Below are positions 7,941 to 15,801 of a stretch of 25,393 bases of DNA, in pieces (the first letter of the stretch is position 1; each line of letters opens with the position of its first letter). Source of the stretch: a bacterium (GTDB lineage Bacteria; JAHJDO01); NCBI GenBank assembly GCA_030671985.1, contig DAOVHI010000001.1, forward strand, positions 1 through 25,393, in the 5' to 3' direction. Below the pieces are notes generated by a model. It saw only the letters and a list, made by a program, of their open reading frames with translations, was not told the DNA's origin and did not search any database. A program made the position numbers and the translations under genes.

Positions 7941-9707
7941 ATGGCTGGAATGATTCCTGATTCAGTTATTGAGAACATACAACAGCAGAGTGATGTTGTT
8001 TCGATTATTTCCGGTTACATTCCACTAAAACAGACAGGAAGAAGTTTTAAAGCGCTGTGTCCGTTTCATCATGAAAAGACTCCGTCATTTGTGGTCAGTC
8101 CGGAAAAACAAATATTTCACTGCTTTGGCTGTGGAGCGGGAGGTAACGTATTTGGCTTTGTAATGAAATATGAAAACATGACTTTTATTGAATCGGTAGA
8201 GTTGCTTGCAGATAAAGCGGGCATCTCTATTACGAGACAAAAAATAAATACAGATGTTTTAGACCTGTATAGAGTTAACAATATGGTCTCTGAGCATTTC
8301 ATCAGTATGCTGGTAAATAGTTCGGGAGGCAAACAAGTTTGCGAGTATCTGAAGAACAGAGGAATTGATAGTCAGACGACTAAAAACTTTGAACTGGGAT
8401 ACGCGCCAGCCTCTTTGAAGAGCTTGCTGGAATTTGCTAAAGAGAAAAATCTCTCTGAAGAGTTTTTAGATAAAGCAGGTATAACTGCGTATGATTCCCG
8501 CGAGAAAAACAGGTATATGAGATTTAAGAATCGCATTATATTTCCAATACATAATACACAGGGAAAAATCGTAGGTTTTGCCGGCAGAGCGCTTGATAAT
8601 AAAACACTTCCCAAATATACAAATTCTCCACAGACAGATTTATATAATAAAAGCAATATTCTTTATGGACTTAATATTGCGAAAAAGGAAATAGCTGATA
8701 AGAAACACGCTATCATAGTAGAGGGATATATGGATCTCTTGTCGCTTTATCAGGCAGGTTTTTTAAATGTTGTAGCGTCTTCAGGAACATCCTTGACAGT
8801 TCCTCAGGCCAAGTTACTGCTAAGATATGCTGCAAAAGCAACTATTGTCTATGACGGAGATAAAGCTGGAACCAATGCAACGTTACGTGGATTAGATATC
8901 TTAGTTGAACAGGGTTTAACGGTTAAAATTGTCAAGCTGCCTGTAGGGGAAGATCCCGATAGCTTTCTTAAGAAATATGGCAAAAACAAGTTTTCCAATA
9001 TGCTAGAGAAAGCAGTTGATATTATTACTTATAAGATTGGTATTCTGGAAGAACGGTTGGATTCAACATCTGTAGACGGCAAGGTGGAAATTGCGAGAAA
9101 CATACTGCCTACAATCAGCAAGATAACGGATTCCATCAGAAAATCCGAATATATCAGGTATTTAGCAGCAAAGCTATCGTTGAGTGAAGCATCTATATTA
9201 GATGAACTGGGTAAAATGGGGAATCAAGCATCTGAGCGAACGTCCTATCATCCAAGCACTGCTCTCTTACCATCAGAAAGATTTGAGAAGCACTTACTGC
9301 AATTAATGCTGGAAGATGCGGATATTGTTAAAAAAGTGCGTCGGTATTTAGTCGCAGAGGACTTCTTGAATAATGATTATCGGCAGATTGCAGACTTGCT
9401 GTTTAAACTGGACATAGCTGGTAAAATAGTGTCTTATAAGAATATTTTAAATCAGTTGAAAAATGATGTGCTTAAGGACATAGTTACAGGACTCGTTATG
9501 AAATCTGTTCCTCATTCTGAAAAAGAAAAAGAGGTTAATCAGACAATCGCAAAGTTGAAAGAGAAAAAAATAAATAAAAGGATAGCTGAGCTTGATGTAA
9601 GTTTAGAAAAAACAAAAGAAACAGGTGAAATAAAGAGTCTTTTAAAGCAGATAATGGAACAGAAAGAATTAATGATACAATGCAGACAGTTGTTTCGGGT
9701 TGGATAA
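7941..9707 (+). CDS. dnaG: DNA primase
   Basis: 588 aa from ATG 7941. From this start the zinc-binding residues are C40, H43, C61 and C64 ([11 protein letters not shown] and [10 protein letters not shown]), the same numbering as E. coli DnaG, and MAGMIP matches its MAGRIP beginning. A longer frame from TTG 7899 exists but begins at the predicted transcription start. Order: zinc-ribbon domain, RNA-polymerase domain with TOPRIM motifs ([18 protein letters not shown], and [13 protein letters not shown] with the DxD metal site), then a helical C-terminal region that would bind the DnaB helicase. It synthesises RNA primers for replication. Its 3' end leads directly into rpoD, as in the classical macromolecular-synthesis operon, but without rpsU. 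Confidence 0.97.
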   Translation: MAGMIPDSVIENIQQQSDVVSIISGYIPLKQTGRSFKALCPFHHEKTPSFVVSPEKQIFHCFGCGAGGNVFGFVMKYENMTFIESVELLADKAGISITRQKINTDVLDLYRVNNMVSEHFISMLVNSSGGKQVCEYLKNRGIDSQTTKNFELGYAPASLKSLLEFAKEKNLSEEFLDKAGITAYDSREKNRYMRFKNRIIFPIHNTQGKIVGFAGRALDNKTLPKYTNSPQTDLYNKSNILYGLNIAKKEIADKKHAIIVEGYMDLLSLYQAGFLNVVASSGTSLTVPQAKLLLRYAAKATIVYDGDKAGTNATLRGLDILVEQGLTVKIVKLPVGEDPDSFLKKYGKNKFSNMLEKAVDIITYKIGILEERLDSTSVDGKVEIARNILPTISKITDSIRKSEYIRYLAAKLSLSEASILDELGKMGNQASERTSYHPSTALLPSERFEKHLLQLMLEDADIVKKVRRYLVAEDFLNNDYRQIADLLFKLDIAGKIVSYKNILNQLKNDVLKDIVTGLVMKSVPHSEKEKEVNQTIAKLKEKKINKRIAELDVSLEKTKETGEIKSLLKQIMEQKELMIQCRQLFRVG

Positions 9708-9722
9708 ATCCGTCCCCTACAT

Positions 9723-9730
9723 AAAGGTGA
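9723..9730 (+). promoter_or_regulatory. Ribosome-binding site of rpoD
   Basis: AAAGGTGA ends 5 nt before ATG 9736. It selects this start over the in-frame TTG at 9700, which overlaps the end of dnaG. Confidence 0.65.
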
Positions 9731-9735
9731 ATGCT

Positions 9736-11478
9736 ATGAATAAGAGAAAGAGATACCCTAAAGGCACAAAAAAGTTAATAGAGACAGGAAAAGAAAAAGG
9801 ACGCTTGACCTATGAAGAGATAAACGAGATGCTCCCCAGCGATGTCGTCTCATCGGAACAGATTGATGACATTCTTATGATGCTGGGAGACATGGATATT
9901 GAAATTTTATCTACTCCGGAAACTAAGGTTGCCGATGTTGCGAAAGAAAAAGAAGCCAAAGAAGCGCAGGTTGTTGCTGCAAAATCAAAAATTAGTGATC
10001 CTGTGCGCACATATTTGCATCAGATGGGGCAGATTGCTTTGCTCACCAGAGAAGAGGAATCAAAACTTGCGAAGAAAATCGAAAGTGCAGAGAGAAGATT
10101 AAGAAGACATGTATTAAACTGTGGATTTGCGCCCAAACAAATAAAAATCGTAGTTGACAGGTATATTAAAAAACTGAGAGAAACTGAAACAGAAATCGAG
10201 GATATTCTTGATGATGAAATAGGTATTCAAGACAAGGATATATTAAAAAACATGCCCGCTTTATTAGAGAAAATAGGGGCGACTGACATAAAAATTCATG
10301 ATTTAAAAAAGAAACTGAAAAAACATGGACTCTCAAGAGAGCAGGAGTTGAGAATAATTAAAGAAATAAATTTAGAAAAAGACAAAATTATAAAAATAGG
10401 AAGTAAACTTAAATTGAGTCAGGCATTTATACTGGAAACCGCCAATAAGATAAAATATTCTCTTAAAGAAATACAGGAGATGAAAGCAGAGATCAGTAAT
10501 ATTATTAATAAAGTTGGCATAAGTAAAAAGCAGATATCTGCCGTATCAAGAGAAATAAAAAACAAGAAGATACTTCCTGCAAAAGTGATTAAGCAAACAA
10601 GTCATACTGCTATGGAGATTTTAGAAGCTAACCATAACATAAACAAAAATCAGCGAAGAATAAGATATTTAGAAGCAGAAGCTACGCTATCTTTTGACCA
10701 GCTGTCTAAATTGGTAGAGGATATAGAGTGGGAGGAAGTAAAGGTTTCTGTGGCAAAAAAGAAAATGGCAGAAGCGAATCTACGCCTTGTTGTAAGTATC
10801 GCTAAAAAATATGTTAACAGGGGGTTGCCGTTTTTGGATCTAATTCAAGAAGGCAACATAGGGCTAATGAAGGCTATCGATAAATTTGAGCACAAGCGGG
10901 GTTATAAGTTTTCTACTTATGCAACATGGTGGATTCGTCAGGCAATAACAAGGGCAATAGCTGATCAGGCCAGAACAATTCGCATTCCTGTGCACATGAT
11001 AGAAACGATTAATAAATTTGCAAGAACATCGCGTGAGTTAATACAAGAGTTTGGAGAAGGTCCAACCCCGGAACAGCTTTCAGAAAGAATGAATCTGCCT
11101 ATAGATAAAGTTCGCGGCATAGTTAAAATAGCTCAGCATCCGATATCTCTCGAAGCGCCGGTAGGGGATGAGGGGGATACTCACTTTGGAGATTTCATAG
11201 AGGACAAGAGTGTTGTTTCTCCAGCAGCTGCTACTTCATCTGTAATGTTAAAGGAGCAATTGGAAGTGGTATTAGGGACGCTTACCGAGAGGGAAGCAAA
11301 GATATTGAGGCTTAGGTTTGGTCTTAATAATGGATATCCTCATACATTGGAAGAAGTAGGCAACGTATTCCATGTAACGAGAGAGAGGATTCGTCAAATA
11401 GAAGCAAAAGCATTGAAGAAACTATGTCATCCAATTAGGAGTAAAAAGCTTAAGGGATTCATGGAAACTACACGCTAG
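9736..11478 (+). CDS. rpoD: Primary RNA polymerase sigma factor (sigma-70)
   Basis: 580 aa from ATG 9736. Region 1.1 is present ([20 protein letters not shown]). Region 1.2 follows ([20 protein letters not shown]), then a long lysine-rich helical non-conserved region of roughly 200 residues. Region 2 is [35 protein letters not shown] and [20 protein letters not shown] (-10 recognition and melting). Region 3 carries [12 protein letters not shown]. Region 4 ends with the -35 helix-turn-helix ([20 protein letters not shown]). Region 1.1 together with dnaG as neighbour marks this as the housekeeping factor. The -35/-10 boxes found in this window fit that specificity. The end is 8 nt from the convergent DUF4321 gene. 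Confidence 0.97.
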   Translation: MNKRKRYPKGTKKLIETGKEKGRLTYEEINEMLPSDVVSSEQIDDILMMLGDMDIEILSTPETKVADVAKEKEAKEAQVVAAKSKISDPVRTYLHQMGQIALLTREEESKLAKKIESAERRLRRHVLNCGFAPKQIKIVVDRYIKKLRETETEIEDILDDEIGIQDKDILKNMPALLEKIGATDIKIHDLKKKLKKHGLSREQELRIIKEINLEKDKIIKIGSKLKLSQAFILETANKIKYSLKEIQEMKAEISNIINKVGISKKQISAVSREIKNKKILPAKVIKQTSHTAMEILEANHNINKNQRRIRYLEAEATLSFDQLSKLVEDIEWEEVKVSVAKKKMAEANLRLVVSIAKKYVNRGLPFLDLIQEGNIGLMKAIDKFEHKRGYKFSTYATWWIRQAITRAIADQARTIRIPVHMIETINKFARTSRELIQEFGEGPTPEQLSERMNLPIDKVRGIVKIAQHPISLEAPVGDEGDTHFGDFIEDKSVVSPAAATSSVMLKEQLEVVLGTLTEREAKILRLRFGLNNGYPHTLEEVGNVFHVTRERIRQIEAKALKKLCHPIRSKKLKGFMETTR

Positions 11479-11486
11479 GGACACGG

Positions 11487-11753
11487 CTACAACTTTCTAT
11501 ATATTAGTAAACCTGATATAATTCCCAGCAGCCCGCATAGATTAATCTTTAGTCCAAATCCTATGGTTATGCTCAAGACTACCAGATCTAAAGGTGCCGG
11601 GCCAAGCTGAAACTTTGGACCTGCGGCAAAAACATTATGCCAGAAACCCTCGGGGATAAGAACTCCAAAGATTTCTCCTGCTACGGTACCTACAAGCGTG
11701 CTTATAAACATCACCCACAAAAAAGATCCTATTCTGCCTTTTAATAATGCCAT
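11487..11753 (-). CDS. DUF4321 small membrane protein
   Basis: 88 aa from ATG 11753, chosen because GGAGGG lies 7 nt upstream. An upstream in-frame TTG would overlap that ribosome site. Two to three hydrophobic segments are visible: about residues 8-30, the LDLVVLSITIGFGLKIN stretch, and the C-terminal LCGLLGIISGLLIYRKL. The layout matches DUF4321, a family of short inner-membrane proteins without known function. It follows amrS by 26 nt on the same strand and is probably co-transcribed. It is convergent with rpoD. Confidence 0.8.
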   Translation of the reverse strand: MALLKGRIGSFLWVMFISTLVGTVAGEIFGVLIPEGFWHNVFAAGPKFQLGPAPLDLVVLSITIGFGLKINLCGLLGIISGLLIYRKL

Positions 11754-11760
11754 TGCACAG

Positions 11761-11766
11761 CCCTCC
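11761..11766 (-). promoter_or_regulatory. Ribosome-binding site of the DUF4321 gene
   Basis: GGAGGG on the minus strand with 7-nt spacing to ATG 11753. It decides the start codon. Confidence 0.7.
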
Positions 11767-11779
11767 AAAATTTTGCTTA

Positions 11780-12640
11780 TTATATCATTATATTTCCTAA
11801 ATATACAGACTTTAACTTTTCCTTTGCAATTTTATACGCCTGCTCCAGAGTTTCAATCGGAGTGACAGAACTTGTTTTCATCTTGTATTGCGGGAAATAT
11901 CTCGAAAAATGTAGAGGTGTATTTGCTCCTGTGTTTTCCGCTATCCAGTTGACGAGATTTTCAAAGTGTTCGATTGTGTCATTAAGCCCGGGGATGACAA
12001 GATTTGTTATCTCTATATGGCAGCTTGCACTGGATATTTTTATTGTTTTTAACACAGTCTCAAGATCACCTTTGCAGATTTCTCTATAGAATTTTTCGTC
12101 AAAAGCTTTTAAATCGATATTCATAGCGTCTATAAGCGGGAGTAATTCTTTTAGCGGATCTTCATTAATATAGCCGTTTGTTACAAGCACATTCTTCAAC
12201 CCTTTTTTCTTGGCAAGCTTAGCTGTATCCATTACATATTCATACCATATCATCGGTTCAGAGTATGTATATGCAATACCAATGGAATTTCTCTCCAGAG
12301 CCTTTTCTACAGCTTCAGACGGCGGCATGTATTGAGTGGGAACATTACGATCCTGAGAGATCTGCCAATTTTGACAAAAAGGACAGGCAAAGTTACAGCC
12401 AATAGTACCTAATGAAAGAATTAACTTTCCGGGGTAAAAATGATACAGAGGTTTTTTTTCTATGGGATCCATTCCCTGAGAACTAATTCGGGAATATATG
12501 TTTGAGAATAACTTGTTTCCTGTGTTTTGCCTTGCACCGCAGAACCCGCTTTTACCCTCTTTGATCTTACATAGCTTTGGGCAGAGCAGACATTGCACAG
12601 AATCGTTGTTGAGCTTTTTGTAATATAGAGCTTCTTTCAT
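11780..12640 (-). CDS. amrS: AmmeMemoRadiSam-system radical SAM enzyme (AmrS-like), short C-terminus
   Basis: 286 aa from ATG 12640 (MKEALYYKKL is the family start; an in-frame ATG at 12661 is too close to the promoter). An N-terminal cysteine cluster (CLLCPKLCKIKEGKSGFCGA) precedes the radical SAM motif CxxxCxxC in CNFACPFCQNW. The barrel continues with GIAYTYSEPMIWYEY, LVTNGYI and MNIDLKAF. The family resembles pyruvate-formate-lyase activases and is linked to Memo and AMMECR1 proteins; its reaction is unestablished. The protein stops right after VYLGNIMI. Family members I know usually continue with a proline/glycine stretch and a C-terminal Cys-x2-Cys tail, so this one appears truncated. 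It is upstream of the DUF4321 gene. Confidence 0.86.
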   Translation of the reverse strand: MKEALYYKKLNNDSVQCLLCPKLCKIKEGKSGFCGARQNTGNKLFSNIYSRISSQGMDPIEKKPLYHFYPGKLILSLGTIGCNFACPFCQNWQISQDRNVPTQYMPPSEAVEKALERNSIGIAYTYSEPMIWYEYVMDTAKLAKKKGLKNVLVTNGYINEDPLKELLPLIDAMNIDLKAFDEKFYREICKGDLETVLKTIKISSASCHIEITNLVIPGLNDTIEHFENLVNWIAENTGANTPLHFSRYFPQYKMKTSSVTPIETLEQAYKIAKEKLKSVYLGNIMI

Positions 12641-12665
12641 ATTATCGCAATTTTTTAACATCCAA

Positions 12666-12693
12666 ATTTTATCACATCCAAATTGAGATTCAA
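12666..12693 (-). promoter_or_regulatory. Putative promoter of amrS-DUF4321
   Basis: On the minus strand, TTGAAT (12693-12688), a 16-nt spacer and extended -10 TGA-TAAAAT (box 12671-12666). The transcript would begin near 12659, consistent with the ATG at 12640. Confidence 0.5.
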
Positions 12694-12758
12694 AATCTAT
12701 TTATTTGAAGTATTCTTTTCGTCATTGCGAACGGATGATTTGCTGATCCATTGCCTTG

Positions 12759-12782
12759 AACCGACGATTTAAATCGTCGGTT
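12759..12782. repeat. Perfect 24-bp palindrome in the waaA-amrS interval
   Basis: The half-site AACCGACGATTT is followed immediately by its exact reverse complement. It lies in the 216-bp interval between waaA and the chosen amrS start. In RNA it could form an 11-12-bp hairpin and end waaA transcription, although neither side has a solid U-run. The 40 bases before it (from about 12720) begin GTCATTGCGAACGG, resembling dispersed intergenic repeats seen in many bacterial genomes. Confidence 0.75.
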
Positions 12783-12845
12783 TACCTTCTTTTGCTTTGT
12801 TGTGTCATTTTTCTACATCCCACGGAATTCCCTCTTTGAAGGGGG

Positions 12846-12870
12846 CTAGTTTCGTCTCAGATGGAACTAG
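12846..12870. repeat. Inverted repeat spanning the waaA stop codon
   Basis: CTAGTT (12846-12851) pairs with AACTAG (12865-12870). The inner bases also pair, with two G-U wobbles in RNA, down to a single central base at 12858 inside the waaA stop codon (12857-12859). G-rich tracts flank it (GGGGG before, GGGGG after). It is probably part of a repeat or terminator that now supplies the last codons of waaA. Confidence 0.6.
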
Positions 12871-14158
12871 GGGGATGTTTATCCAAAAATTCCGATATAA
12901 TTTCAAGATTTCTTTTGCTTGCGCCTTTGTTTTCATGCACAATTCTTTTTGCAGTATCACCCATCTGTTTTGCATATTCGGAATTCGTGGTCAGCTTCAG
13001 TAAACAAGCCTCAAGTTTGCTTTCGTCAGGTATCTGAATAGCACCTTTGCCCTCAAGAAGCAGCTTTGCACTCTCAGTAAAGTTATACATATATGGGCCG
13101 AAAACAACTGGTTTGCCCAAACTTGCTGGTTCAATGACATTATGCCCTCCCGTAGGAACCAAACTTCCTCCGATAAATACAACATCAGCTATAGTGTATG
13201 CTTTTGACAATTCCCCGATCGTATCAAGAATTATGACTTGCTGTTTCTCTCTTTTGGTCTTATCTAATGTTGACCTTAAAATATAGGCTGTGTTCCTGTC
13301 TTTTAACAGTTTTGTTACTTCGGAAAAGCGTTCAGGATGCCTTGGGGCAAGTATTAACAGGACGTTGCTGACTTTTTGACAAATGCATTCAAATGCGTCT
13401 AAAACTTTTTCTTCTTCACCCTTGTGTGTGCTGCCGGCAATAATGACCTTATTGTTTTTTTCAATTCCAAAGAGTTTTGTAAACTTGTTTTTTATATCTT
13501 CGTTTTCTTCATTACTGACAAGCGTGTCAAACTTTGTGTTTCCTGTTACTATGACTTTCTCCTTTTCTGCGCCTAATTCCATGACTCTTGCTTTATCCTG
13601 TTCCGTCTGCATGCAGAATGCTGAGAAGTTCTCAAGAATATGCTTAAAGAAAAACTTCGTTTTTTTATAATGCTTAAAAGAGTTTGGAGATATGCGTCCG
13701 TTTACAAGTATGCAGGGGATTTTCATATTTTGAGCGTATTTGAGAAAATTGGGCCATATTTCTGTTTCAAATGTTATAAATATGTTTGGATTTATACGTT
13801 TTAGCGCTTTTTTAACTGCGAATGAATAATCAAAAGGAAAGAAGAACAATCCATCAATGTTTTTTGTTTTTTTTGCAAACTGGTTACCTGTAGCGGTAAC
13901 TGTTGAAAGGAGAAGCCTATAATCAGGGAATGTTTTTCGAAGTTCGTCAATGAACGGCATTGCAGCTGCTACTTCTCCAACAGATACAGCATGTATCCAG
14001 ACTGATTTGCCGTCTGATATCAACGATTCAGGCAATTTACCGAATCTCTGCGATAATCCCATTCGATGTTTTTTAGTAAAAACAAGTTTGCATAAAAAAT
14101 AGGGAGAGGCAATGACAGATAGTGAATATAAAAGAGTGTTGTAAGCAAAGTATATCAT
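12857..14158 (-). CDS. waaA: 3-deoxy-D-manno-octulosonic acid (Kdo) transferase
   Basis: 433 aa, GT30 family, similar to the usual 420-430. An N-terminal membrane anchor (IYFAYNTLLYSLSVIASPYF) is followed by the Rossmann-like acceptor half (QRFGKLPE, WIHAVSVGEVAAAMPF with its conserved glutamate, LLLSTVTATGNQFAKK). The CMP-Kdo-binding half follows (IIAGSTHKGEEEKVLDAF, LAPRHPERF, FIGGSLVPTGGHNVIEPA). It transfers Kdo from CMP-Kdo to the lipid A precursor at the inner membrane, evidence for an LPS-bearing outer membrane. Its ATG overlaps the stop of the upstream tauE-like gene (ATGA). The last residues (KHPPSSI) are encoded inside a repeat-like segment. Confidence 0.95.
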   Translation of the reverse strand: MIYFAYNTLLYSLSVIASPYFLCKLVFTKKHRMGLSQRFGKLPESLISDGKSVWIHAVSVGEVAAAMPFIDELRKTFPDYRLLLSTVTATGNQFAKKTKNIDGLFFFPFDYSFAVKKALKRINPNIFITFETEIWPNFLKYAQNMKIPCILVNGRISPNSFKHYKKTKFFFKHILENFSAFCMQTEQDKARVMELGAEKEKVIVTGNTKFDTLVSNEENEDIKNKFTKLFGIEKNNKVIIAGSTHKGEEEKVLDAFECICQKVSNVLLILAPRHPERFSEVTKLLKDRNTAYILRSTLDKTKREKQQVIILDTIGELSKAYTIADVVFIGGSLVPTGGHNVIEPASLGKPVVFGPYMYNFTESAKLLLEGKGAIQIPDESKLEACLLKLTTNSEYAKQMGDTAKRIVHENKGASKRNLEIISEFLDKHPPSSI

Positions 14159-14925
14159 GACTTCTTAAACAATATAGCTATTCCTGCAAGCAGAAGAACA
14201 ACGGCAAATATTTTTCTTAGTTTTTTCCGTGAGATATTTACGCTTAGTTTTGCTCCAAAAGGAGCGGCAATAACCGAACCGACAGCTATAAGAATCGCAA
14301 GTTTTAGATCGGTGTTTCCTCTGGCTATATATCCAAATGCGCCTGAAAGAGAATTGAAGAATACAATAAAAAGAGAGGTTCCAACGCATATATTCATGGG
14401 AATACGTAAAAATATATGCATTACAGGAACCACGATCAGCGCTCCTCCTATCCCAAGCAGGCCGGAAGCAGTTCCTGCAATCAGCCCAAGAATCAATGCA
14501 GATAATTTATTAAATTTTATGCTGGAAGTAGAAGTATTATTAGTAATGGGAATTTTTTCTTCCTCATTATTGGTGCCTATCCACATTTTAAAACCGAATA
14601 TAACTACAACGATTGTAAATATAAGCTTAATTATATTGTCAGGAGTAATATTGTTGAGGTAAGAACCCAGTTGAGCGCCAATAACTCCGGTTAAAGTCAT
14701 GACAACAGCCAGCTTTAAATGAACCTGTTTTTCTTTCCAATGTACAATTATTGCCGATACAGCAGTAAACACAATTATACACAGACTTGTTCCGATTGCT
14801 TCTTTAATAGACAATCTGAAGACAAACAGTAAAACAGGGACAAGGATCGAACCTCCACCAATTCCCAGAAGTCCTGACCCAACCCCAACGAATATACCGG
14901 CTAAAGGGGCTAATAAATAATTCAT
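14155..14925 (-). CDS. TauE/SafE-family sulfite/anion exporter-like membrane protein
   Basis: 256 aa, highly hydrophobic, about eight transmembrane segments. Two homologous halves each start with the family motif: GSGLLGIGGGSILVP near residues 16-30 and ASGLLGIGGALIVVP in the second half. The family exports sulfite, sulfoacetate or related organic anions across the inner membrane; the substrate here cannot be told. The promoter's -10 box ends only 7 nt before the ATG at 14925 and no Shine-Dalgarno is visible, so the mRNA is probably leaderless. The gene is coupled by a 4-nt overlap to waaA. Confidence 0.9.
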   Translation of the reverse strand: MNYLLAPLAGIFVGVGSGLLGIGGGSILVPVLLFVFRLSIKEAIGTSLCIIVFTAVSAIIVHWKEKQVHLKLAVVMTLTGVIGAQLGSYLNNITPDNIIKLIFTIVVVIFGFKMWIGTNNEEEKIPITNNTSTSSIKFNKLSALILGLIAGTASGLLGIGGALIVVPVMHIFLRIPMNICVGTSLFIVFFNSLSGAFGYIARGNTDLKLAILIAVGSVIAAPFGAKLSVNISRKKLRKIFAVVLLLAGIAILFKKS

Positions 14926-14932
14926 TTAAAGG

Positions 14933-14961
14933 ATTATACTTCAATGTTGCAACTCCGTCAA
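14933..14961 (-). promoter_or_regulatory. Strong promoter of tauE-waaA (leaderless type)
   Basis: On the minus strand, TTGACG (14961-14956), a 17-nt spacer and a perfect TATAAT (14938-14933). Transcription should begin at or next to the ATG at 14925. Its -35 is 7 bp from the -35 of the divergent operon promoter. Confidence 0.75.
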
Positions 14962-14965
14962 ACTT

Positions 14966-14978
14966 TGCTTGACAAGCA
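14966..14978. promoter_or_regulatory. 13-bp palindrome over the -35 box of the deoR-family operon
   Basis: TGCTTG-A-CAAGCA is a perfect palindrome that contains the TTGACA box. It lies between the two divergent promoters and is a candidate regulator site, though it could be incidental. Confidence 0.4.
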
Positions 14979-14997
14979 GAAATGAGCATGGTATTAT
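14969..14997 (+). promoter_or_regulatory. Near-consensus promoter of the polyol/2-oxoacid dehydrogenase operon
   Basis: TTGACA (14969-14974), a 17-nt spacer and extended -10 TGG-TATTAT (box 14992-14997), with the start predicted near 15004. A promoter this strong probably relies on repression for control. Confidence 0.75.
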
Positions 14998-15000
14998 CTA

Positions 15001-15030
15001 GAAATAAGCAAATATGAGCAAATATGGGTA
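15001..15030. promoter_or_regulatory. Candidate operator: three 10-bp direct repeats
   Basis: GAAATAAGCA, AATATGAGCA and AATATGGGTA follow head to tail at one helical turn each, right after the predicted transcription start and before ATG 15040. A further ATGAGCA lies at 14982-14988 inside the promoter spacer. DeoR-family repressors often bind such direct repeats, so autoregulation by the adjacent regulator is the natural reading. Confidence 0.5.
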
Positions 15031-15039
15031 AAAGCAAGC

Positions 15040-15801
15040 ATGTTCACAGTTGAGAGACATAAGAAGATAAAGGAAATTTTACATAGCAAAAAGAGCGTAT
15101 CTGTTCCCGATCTAAGCGGACTGCTTGATGTGTCGGAATCAACAATAAGAAGAGACCTGCATGTCATGGAACAAAACAAATTGATTCAGCGAACGCATGG
15201 CGGTGCAGTTAATATAGATTCCGTGCGTTTTGAACCTTCTCTCTCAGAAAAAGAAATTCAGTTCAGTGATGAGAAATTAAGAGTGGCAAAACAGGCAGTT
15301 CAAATGATACGGGAAGGAGATACAGTTGCGCTGGATGGCGGCACTACCACGCTTGAGATAGCGAGGAATTTACCAAATATGTTAAACTTAACGGTAGTTA
15401 CGAATTCGGTAAAGATAATTGCTGAGCTTGCGAACTTGCCAAGCATTAGTGTTGTTGTAATAGGCGGGAATCTGCGCAGAGTGAACATGACTCTTATAGG
15501 ACCCATCTCAAACCAGACGCTTGGAAAATTACATATTGATAAACTATTTACAGGCACAATTGGTCTAACATATGAAGAAGGGCTCACAACAACAGATGTT
15601 ATTGAGGCAGAAACAAAGAGAGCTATGATAAAAAAAGCGAAAGAGGTGATTGTTGTTGCGGATTATAGCAAAATTGGTAAATTAGCGTTTGCAAATGTAG
15701 TTTCTATAAATAGTATTGATAAATTGATTACAAACACAAGCATTTCCAAAAGATTAGTAAAAAAATTCCAAAAAAAAGGGATTGAGGTTATTACCGCATG
15801 A
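15040..15801 (+). CDS. DeoR-family transcriptional regulator
   Basis: 253 aa, standard length. The N-terminal winged helix-turn-helix (residues about 5-57) carries the family signature SVPDLSGLLDVSESTIRRDL followed by LIQRTHGGAV. The C-terminal sensor domain has VALDGGTTTLEIARNL, VVTNSVKIIAEL, VIGGNLRR and GLTTTDVIEAETKRAM, the phosphosugar-binding isomerase-like fold. These proteins usually repress sugar or polyol operons and respond to a phosphorylated intermediate. As first gene of the operon, overlapping mtlD by 4 nt, it probably senses an intermediate such as mannitol-1-phosphate or fructose-6-phosphate (inference). Its ribosome site is weak (GGGTAAAAG). Confidence 0.93.
   Translation: MFTVERHKKIKEILHSKKSVSVPDLSGLLDVSESTIRRDLHVMEQNKLIQRTHGGAVNIDSVRFEPSLSEKEIQFSDEKLRVAKQAVQMIREGDTVALDGGTTTLEIARNLPNMLNLTVVTNSVKIIAELANLPSISVVVIGGNLRRVNMTLIGPISNQTLGKLHIDKLFTGTIGLTYEEGLTTTDVIEAETKRAMIKKAKEVIVVADYSKIGKLAFANVVSINSIDKLITNTSISKRLVKKFQKKGIEVITA

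Noticed and set aside
15001-15030. Direct repeats considered as a CRISPR or tandem-repeat array
   Set aside because: Units are only 10 bp without spacers and lie between promoter and start codon, which fits an operator.
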